The notes beneath the pieces were generated by a model. The model was not told where the DNA came from. It worked only from the letters and a program-made list of their open reading frames with translations, and ran no database searches. A DNA stretch of 64,000 nucleotides, taken from NCBI RefSeq assembly GCF_035989265.1, contig NZ_JAYKZX010000001.1, forward strand, positions 434,001 through 498,000, given 5' to 3'. The position numbers and the translations under genes were made by a program. The DNA comes from Sphingobium sp. HWE2-09. Lineage in GTDB: Bacteria; Pseudomonadota; Alphaproteobacteria; Sphingomonadales; Sphingomonadaceae. Below, piece after piece: positions 58,531 to 64,000 of this stretch; positions within the stretch are counted from its first letter, which is position 1, and each line of letters starts with the position of its first letter.

Positions 58531-59541
58531 GTGAACCCATTGTCTCTTGCCCGACGCCTCAAGCTTGATCCGTATATTCTTGCCATATTGTGCATGGTCG
58601 GCCTGGCGTCGCTCTTACCTGCTCGCGGCATTGCGACGGAAGGCTTGGGCTATCTGACGAAGATCGCGATCGGCTGTCTGTTTTTTCTGCACGGGGCACG
58701 ATTGCCTCGCGAGACGGTCCTGGGCGGCTTGCGAAACTGGCGGCTGCATGTGGTAGTGCTGGCCTTCACATTCCTGATGTTCCCGATCATAGGTTTTGGA
58801 ATAACGCACCTGCCGACGGTCGTGCTGCCTGCGGTATTTTCCTCGGGCATGCTCTTCCTAACCTGCCTGCCCTCGACGGTCCAATCGTCCATCGCTTTTA
58901 CCTCGATCGCTCGGGGCAATATCGCCGGAGCCATAGTAAGCGCTTCGGCATCAAACCTTATCGGCATCTTCATCACCCCCCTGCTCGTCAGCTTCCTGAT
59001 GGGTCAAAGCGGTGCCGAAGTCTCACTGGAGGCGGCAGGCCGGATCGTCATGCAGTTGCTGCTGCCTTTCATCGCCGGCCAGATCGCTCGCCTGTGGATG
59101 GCTGAATGGGCGGCAAGGCAGAAGAAGATGCTGGGCCTGTTTGATCGTGGGACCATCCTGCTTGTCGTCTATTCCGCCTTTAGCGAAGCTGTTGTCGGCG
59201 GCATTTGGCATACGATCAATGTGGCAGACTTCGGCCGACTGCTTCTCGTGTGTGTCGTGTTCCTTGCCGCTGTGCTCACGGTTACAACCTTGGCTGCCAG
59301 GTGGCTGGGTTTCGCTAAGGCTGACGAAATCGCCATCGTCTTCTGCGGCTCGAAGAAAAGCCTCGCTTCCGGCGTGCCCATGGCCGGCATTCTGTTTCCG
59401 GGGGCGGCTGTGGGAGTGGTCATACTTCCGCTGATGCTTTTCCATCAGGTGCAGCTGATGGCCTGCGCCATGCTCGCCCAGCGTTATGCAACCCGGTCAA
59501 AAGACGATCCAGCGCGGGCGAATACAGAAGTCGTAGTCTGA
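58531..59541 (+). CDS. Bile acid:sodium symporter-like (SBF-like) membrane carrier
   Basis: 336 residues from GTG 58531, about ten membrane segments. The TKIAIGCLFFLHGARLPRET motif, FSSGMLFLTCLPSTVQSSIA and CGSKKSLASGVPMAGILFPG are characteristic of the PF13593 SBF-like branch of the sodium/bile acid symporter superfamily. It transports an organic anion, identity unknown. It stands 187 bp after the XRE-cupin gene, with the gap showing no other gene. Confidence 0.88.
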   Translation: MNPLSLARRLKLDPYILAILCMVGLASLLPARGIATEGLGYLTKIAIGCLFFLHGARLPRETVLGGLRNWRLHVVVLAFTFLMFPIIGFGITHLPTVVLPAVFSSGMLFLTCLPSTVQSSIAFTSIARGNIAGAIVSASASNLIGIFITPLLVSFLMGQSGAEVSLEAAGRIVMQLLLPFIAGQIARLWMAEWAARQKKMLGLFDRGTILLVVYSAFSEAVVGGIWHTINVADFGRLLLVCVVFLAAVLTVTTLAARWLGFAKADEIAIVFCGSKKSLASGVPMAGILFPGAAVGVVILPLMLFHQVQLMACAMLAQRYATRSKDDPARANTEVVV

Positions 59542-59625
59542 AAAGAACGCTGCGGCACGTTCTGCCGTCCGCAGCACAGCGCGGCTCGGCGATGCTGCAA
59601 GACAATCCTAGGAAAGGAATCCGTC

Positions 59626-59694
59626 ATGACGAGCCTAAACGAGATGCTCGATCTCGGGATCATCAAGGTTCTAACGGATCACGGGCCTAACTAA
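59626..59694 (+). CDS. Possible 22-codon peptide upstream of the oxidoreductase
   Basis: ATG 59626 follows AGGAAAGGA and reads MTSLNEMLDLGIIKVLTDHG, then PN and TAA, 53 bp before the next gene's start. It could be a leader peptide or the remaining N-terminus of a deleted gene. Only the good ribosome site and tidy stop support it. Confidence 0.3.
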   Translation: MTSLNEMLDLGIIKVLTDHGPN

Positions 59695-59747
59695 AGTCTC
59701 CTTAGCTCCGTTCTTTGCTCTCTCCGACACAAGACTGGTTTCTTACT

Positions 59748-62700
59748 ATGACCCTCGAACGCGCACTCCGCTCTGAAATCATTTACAACAAAGAGTCAGG
59801 GCCTGTCCTGATGACGGGAATCCAAGCATTGGTCCGTCTGCCGATGGCGCAAAGGCGTCTGGACCGGCACGCTGGGCTCAACACTGCGGGGCTTGTGTCG
59901 GGATACCGCGGATCTCCGCTTGGAGGATATGATCAACAGCTCTGGAAGGCCGAAAAGCTTCTTGCAGACCACGACGTCGTTTTCCAACCGGGCCTTAACG
60001 AAGATCTGGCCGCGACCGCCCTGTGGGGTGCGCAGATGCACCGCGCTTACGGCCCTGCCAAGGTCGACGGAATTTTCGGGATCTGGTACGGCAAGGGGCC
60101 GGGCGTAGATCGCACCGGAGATGTCTTTCGCAACGCCAACATATTCGGAACGTCCGCGCTTGGCGGTGTCCTTGTAGTAGCCGGTGACGACCACGCGGCG
60201 CAGTCTTCCACTTTTCCCCATCAAACTGACGGTATTTTTACGTCAACACATATTCCGATCCTGCAGCCGGCTGACGTTTCCGAGATTCTGAGCTTGGGCC
60301 TCGCGGGTATCGCACTATCGCGCTTCTCGGGATTGTGGGTCGCGCATAAGGCCATCACCGAAGTCGTCGAAACCGCATCAACGTTTACGCTGCCGCCGCC
60401 GCCGATCTTCGTGACTCCATCAGACAGCGTTCCCGCCCATGGACTGAACTGGGACCCTGGTCTCAAGTGGCCTGCTCAGCGTGCAGAACTGGAGCGCCGC
60501 CTGCTTGAAGAGCGCTTGCCCGCTGCTTTGGCGTGGGCTCGAGCAAACCGCCTGGATGCGCCCATCATTTCTAATCGACGGCGCAAGCTTTGCTTCGTCA
60601 CCGTAGGGAAAGCGCATTTCGACTTGCTGCAAGCCTTTGACGATCTTGAATTGCGGCCGGCGGATCTGGGCGTTCTGGGGATCTCAGTCTACAAGGTCGC
60701 AATGAGCTGGCCGCTTGATACGGTCAGCCTAATGGCTTTCACCGAGCATTTCGAAGAAATCGTCATTGTCGAAGAAAAGCAGGGCATTGTCGAAACCCAG
60801 CTTAAGGAAGCACTCTATCACCATCCGGACAAGCGTCGACCTCGGATCAGTGGCAAAGCCAAGGCCGAAGGCGGGATGCTTCTCCCGGCGACCGGAGAGT
60901 TTTCTGCGGCACTAGTAGCATCCGCTGTGGTCGATAGGTTGGGTGACGCGGCAGGAGACCTCAGTCAGAAGCTGGCGGCCCTACGCGCCCGTACAACCAG
61001 CAATATCCTGGCCCTTCCTCCACGCAAGCCGTATTTCTGCGCCGGTTGCCCGCATAACAGTTCAACGAAAACGCCCGAAGGATCCGTGGCCGGCGCTGGT
61101 ATCGGCTGTCACGGGATGGCGGTCTCGATGCCTTGGCTCAACACGCCGATCTTCAGCCAGATGGGCGGCGAGGGCATGCAATGGGTCGGTGCGCAGCCCT
61201 TCTCCAAACAGCAACACATTTTCCAAAATCTCGGAGATGGGACCTATCAACATTCCGGGCTCCTCGCGATCCGCGCGGCAGTTGCGGCCAACACACCGAT
61301 CACGTTCAAGATCCTGTATAACGACGCCGTCGCGATGACGGGCGGCCAACCGGCGGAGGGGAATTTGAAGCCCGACGCCATCAGCCGGCAACTCGCAGCT
61401 GAAGGCGTTGGACATGTCCACTTGGTCAGCGACGATCCGGAGAAGTGGCAAGGCCTTTCCAGCCTAGCTGCCGGCACGCAGGTGCATCATCGAGATGCCC
61501 TCAACAACGTGCAGCGGGAACTGGCACTGAAACCCGGTGTCACGGCGATCATCTATGAACAGACCTGCGCGGCAGAAAAACGACGTCGGCGCAAGCGCAA
61601 CCAGTTCCCGGACCCTGATCGCCGCCTATTCATCAATCCACGGGTTTGCGAGGGCTGTGGCGACTGCTCGGTTCAATCGAACTGCATAGCGGTGGAGCCT
61701 ATCGAGACACCCTTCGGTCGTAAGCGCCGCATCAATCAGTCGAGCTGCAATAAGGATTTCTCGTGCGTGAAAGGATTTTGTCCGAGCTTTGTCGATATCG
61801 AAGGGCCCGTTCTGCGCAAACCCGACCTAAACTATGTCGAGCAACTCGAGCGAGAGAGATTTTCAGCTTTGCCGCTGCCGGACCGCGCGGGACTGTACGG
61901 CGTCTATACGATCTACATCAGCGGCATTGGGGGGCTGGGCGTTCTCACCGTCGGCGCCCTGCTCGGGGCCGCTGCCTATCTCGACGGGAATGAGGCAACC
62001 GTCCTCGACTTTACCGGGCTCTCGCAGAAGAACGGTGCTGTGGTCAGCCAGATCAAGCTCGCGCCCGCGGGCGAGCCCATTCACGCTACGCGGATCGGCG
62101 ACGGCACGGCAGATCTGATGATCGCAGCGGATAATCTCGTCGCGGTCATGCCAGAAGGACAGCTGAAGTTTTCGGCGGGGCGCACTTCGGTCATCGTAAA
62201 TGGCGACGAGGCACCGACCTCCGATGGCGTGATGGATCGCGATATGACGCTGCCTACCGCAACAATTTTGAAAAAGCTTGTAAGCGAGGCGAAGAGCGGC
62301 GGCGGATTCAGCCTCAGGTCCACGAGTATCGCAGAGGGTCTCTTTGGCGACGCGGTTGCGGCCAATGTGCTGTTGCTCGGATTCGCTTGGCAAAAAGGGC
62401 TCATTCCCCTTTCGCTCGAGGCAATTCACGGTGCGATCAGGGCCGGTGTGCAGGTCAAGCTCAATGAGCGCGCGTTCGCATGGGGGCGGCTCGCAGCCAT
62501 CGATCTGGCTGAGGTCGAACGTCTCGCGCGTCTCGAACCGACCACAAAACCTGCAGAGTCGACAATCGAGCTGATCGACCGTCGGACAACCGACCTGATC
62601 GACTATCAAAACGAGGCTTACGCCGACCGCTACCGAACCCTCTTGGGCCGGCTGTCCTCGGCGGCGGCAAATCTCGGCGCCGATGGCGAAAAGCTTGTCC

Positions 62701-63230
62701 GCACGGTCGCTTTGCAGGCCTACCGCGTCATGGCATTCAAGGACGAATATGAAGTCGCCAGGCTCTATTCCGAACCCGCCTTCATGGCGACATTGTCCGC
62801 GCAGTTCGAGCGGACTGGAAAGATTGCCGTATGGCTGGCCCCGCCAATGCTGTCCCGAATGGATCCGAAGACAGGCCGTCCGGCCAAACGTAAATTTGGG
62901 CCTTGGGTATTCACTCTCTTCAGGCTACTGAGCCGGATGAAAGGCCTGCGTGGCGGCTGGGCGGATCCCTTCGGCTACACTTCGGAGCGCCGTATCGAAC
63001 GCGAGCTGCGAGATTATTATCTGGCTTCCATGAACAGGGTAGCCGGCGAACTGGACGTCACCCGATTAAAAGCGGCCCAAGCCCTGGCCGAGTTGCCCGC
63101 ATCCGTCCGGGGCTTTGGTCCGGTCAAAGAAGCTGCGCTGGACGCGATGCTGCAACGCCGGACAGTCCTTGAAGCGGAATATGAGGCTCTATCGCAGATC
63201 GACGGCGTGCGTTTGGCCAAGCAGGCATAG
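59748..63230 (+). CDS. Fused indolepyruvate ferredoxin oxidoreductase family protein
   Basis: 1160 residues from ATG 59748 (33 nt inside a longer frame). Order: PFOR-type pyrimidine domain (~20-240, GLVSGYRGSPLGGYDQQLW), TPP-binding domain (~430-600, CAGCPHNSSTKTPEGSVAGA and ILYNDAVAMTGGQPAEG), a cysteine-rich iron-sulfur region (~630-690, CEGCGDCSVQSNC), and the gamma domain (~720-910, ISGIGGLGVLTVGALLGAAA). These IorAB fusions decarboxylate aryl-pyruvates or related 2-oxoacids to acyl-CoA with ferredoxin. The product would feed the beta-oxidation genes nearby. Confidence 0.92.
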   Translation: MTLERALRSEIIYNKESGPVLMTGIQALVRLPMAQRRLDRHAGLNTAGLVSGYRGSPLGGYDQQLWKAEKLLADHDVVFQPGLNEDLAATALWGAQMHRAYGPAKVDGIFGIWYGKGPGVDRTGDVFRNANIFGTSALGGVLVVAGDDHAAQSSTFPHQTDGIFTSTHIPILQPADVSEILSLGLAGIALSRFSGLWVAHKAITEVVETASTFTLPPPPIFVTPSDSVPAHGLNWDPGLKWPAQRAELERRLLEERLPAALAWARANRLDAPIISNRRRKLCFVTVGKAHFDLLQAFDDLELRPADLGVLGISVYKVAMSWPLDTVSLMAFTEHFEEIVIVEEKQGIVETQLKEALYHHPDKRRPRISGKAKAEGGMLLPATGEFSAALVASAVVDRLGDAAGDLSQKLAALRARTTSNILALPPRKPYFCAGCPHNSSTKTPEGSVAGAGIGCHGMAVSMPWLNTPIFSQMGGEGMQWVGAQPFSKQQHIFQNLGDGTYQHSGLLAIRAAVAANTPITFKILYNDAVAMTGGQPAEGNLKPDAISRQLAAEGVGHVHLVSDDPEKWQGLSSLAAGTQVHHRDALNNVQRELALKPGVTAIIYEQTCAAEKRRRRKRNQFPDPDRRLFINPRVCEGCGDCSVQSNCIAVEPIETPFGRKRRINQSSCNKDFSCVKGFCPSFVDIEGPVLRKPDLNYVEQLERERFSALPLPDRAGLYGVYTIYISGIGGLGVLTVGALLGAAAYLDGNEATVLDFTGLSQKNGAVVSQIKLAPAGEPIHATRIGDGTADLMIAADNLVAVMPEGQLKFSAGRTSVIVNGDEAPTSDGVMDRDMTLPTATILKKLVSEAKSGGGFSLRSTSIAEGLFGDAVAANVLLLGFAWQKGLIPLSLEAIHGAIRAGVQVKLNERAFAWGRLAAIDLAEVERLARLEPTTKPAESTIELIDRRTTDLIDYQNEAYADRYRTLLGRLSSAAANLGADGEKLVRTVALQAYRVMAFKDEYEVARLYSEPAFMATLSAQFERTGKIAVWLAPPMLSRMDPKTGRPAKRKFGPWVFTLFRLLSRMKGLRGGWADPFGYTSERRIERELRDYYLASMNRVAGELDVTRLKAAQALAELPASVRGFGPVKEAALDAMLQRRTVLEAEYEALSQIDGVRLAKQA

Positions 63231-63307
63231 GAAGTGTATCGCCCGCCCGCATACCGAAACAGACATGGCGGGCCGGGCGACACCTCTTCCGGTTTGACGC
63301 GAGGCGA

Positions 63308-64000
63308 TCAGTGCCCGCTGAACACGGGCTTCCGTCGCTCATTGAAGGCGGCGATTCCTTCTGCGCGATCGTGGCTGCTCGCGTAGCTCCGGTTGATCGC
63401 TTGCTCAAGGTCGAGCGCCTGAGAAAGCGATACGTCAAAAGCGCTGTTTGCAAGATTCTTCATGTGCCGAAGGCCAAGCGGGCTTTTGACGGCGATCTTC
63501 CGAGCCAACTGCTCAACAGCAACGAGGAGCTCTTGATCCGGGACGACCTCGTTGATCAGCTGAGCGAATATGGGATCGCCGGCGCTAATGAGGTCGGCGG
63601 TGAAGAACAGATATTTTGCGCGCGTCAAACCGAGTTTTCTTGGGAGGCGTACAGACGCACCCGCACCAGGCAGCAGACCGAAATTGGCGTGTCCGTCCGA
63701 GATCTTCGCTGTCTCGGCGGCGATGACGAGATCACAGCTTAGCAGCAGTTCCAGCCCCCCACCGATCGCGAGCCCATTAACGGCCGCGATGACCGGCTTC
63801 GACAGGCATTCGATGCGAAGCATGAGGGCGTTGATGTCGTGCAGGAATGCCTCGATCGCTGCGTTTCTCTTGTCGCCAGCCGGAAGCGCGCTTACGAACT
63901 TAAGGTCGGCCCCGGCGCAAAAGGCCCGCCCCGCTCCCGTAATGATTACGCACCGGATGTCCGGATCGTGTTCGGCTCGAGCAAGCGCAGCGGTCATTTC
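63308..64000 (-). CDS. Enoyl-CoA hydratase/isomerase family protein (5' end outside window)
   Basis: At least 230 residues; the first ~30 lie beyond the right edge. Crotonase-fold oxyanion loops are visible (GAGRAFCAGADLKF and NGLAIGGGLELLLSCDLVIA), with a Glu in GGGLELL and ANFGLLPGAGASVRLPR as active-site region. The C-terminus FNERRKPVFSGH is the family's usual ending. It converges on the indolepyruvate oxidoreductase gene with a 77-bp gap and belongs to the same CoA-ester catabolism. Confidence 0.92.
   Translation of the reverse strand, partial: EMTAALARAEHDPDIRCVIITGAGRAFCAGADLKFVSALPAGDKRNAAIEAFLHDINALMLRIECLSKPVIAAVNGLAIGGGLELLLSCDLVIAAETAKISDGHANFGLLPGAGASVRLPRKLGLTRAKYLFFTADLISAGDPIFAQLINEVVPDQELLVAVEQLARKIAVKSPLGLRHMKNLANSAFDVSLSQALDLEQAINRSYASSHDRAEGIAAFNERRKPVFSGH

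Noticed and set aside
1..64000. tRNA, rRNA, riboswitches and a replication origin
   Set aside because: Reading through the intergenic gaps I saw no cloverleaf with CCA-type end, no rRNA segment, no recognisable riboswitch core and no iteron cluster; a covariance-model scan would be needed to exclude them firmly.

Overview
The window reads as chromosome or large-plasmid DNA of a GC-rich alphaproteobacterium, most likely a sphingomonad (Sphingobium, Novosphingobium, Sphingomonas or Sphingopyxis). The reasons are the many TonB-dependent receptors, FecI/FecR signalling, an isopeptidase-type lasso peptide cluster, an imuB-dnaE2 locus, and scattered catabolic genes separated by IS5, IS3, IS66 and IS110 elements. 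This is inferred from gene content and protein style; no database search was possible.

Region 1 (1-3.1 kb) is ordinary background: the end of a glycosidase, a TIGR02587/TIGR02588 membrane pair coupled to a SirB1-like protein with a damaged 5' end, and a small sigma-region-4-like protein.

Region 2 (3.6-13.8 kb) is the most notable part: a complete lasso peptide locus. The plus-strand operon holds an ECF sigma factor, a FecR anti-sigma factor, a TonB-dependent receptor with an STN domain, and a prolyl-oligopeptidase-like lasso isopeptidase. It converges on a minus-strand operon holding XRE and GntR regulators, the precursor peptide (48 codons at 12466-12612), the fused B1-B2 leader peptidase and the asparagine-synthetase-like cyclase. 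The predicted core has 22 residues, with Gly1 joined to Asp8. The probable cycle is: peptide made and exported, re-imported by the receptor, linearised by the isopeptidase, with the sigma/anti-sigma pair sensing uptake.

Region 3 (14.0-21.7 kb) is a ruined mutasome locus. dnaE2 has a one-base frameshift. imuB is truncated and carries a nonsense codon and a frameshift. Upstream lie IS66 remnants, into which an IS5-family element jumped (4-bp target duplication), and a relic of a tyrosine integrase.

Region 4 (21.8-27.6 kb) holds an MFS carrier, an exported LVIVD-repeat beta-propeller protein and a large TonB-dependent receptor, all on the minus strand and visibly less GC-rich than their surroundings. 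Region 5 (28.2-33.0 kb) is a stack of insertion sequences nested in one another.

Region 6 (33.0-40.0 kb) has an intact HxlR regulator, an azoreductase and an extradiol dioxygenase beside broken remains of DoxX, amidohydrolase, cyclase, alpha/beta-hydrolase, aldo/keto reductase and acyl-CoA dehydrogenase genes. Region 7 (40.1-58.3 kb) holds an amidase, an MFS carrier, two oxidoreductases, an EmrAB-type pump (damaged), a TonB receptor gene split by an IS5 element that itself carries an IS110, an SDR, a thiolase, a frameshifted gamma-glutamyltransferase and an XRE-cupin regulator. It is bracketed by two apparently identical 599-bp copies of a cupin gene in inverted orientation. Region 8 (58.5-64 kb) has a bile-acid-symporter-like carrier, a fused indolepyruvate:ferredoxin oxidoreductase and an enoyl-CoA hydratase running off the edge. 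Regions 6-8 look like an accessory catabolic island feeding CoA-thioester beta-oxidation, now partly decayed.
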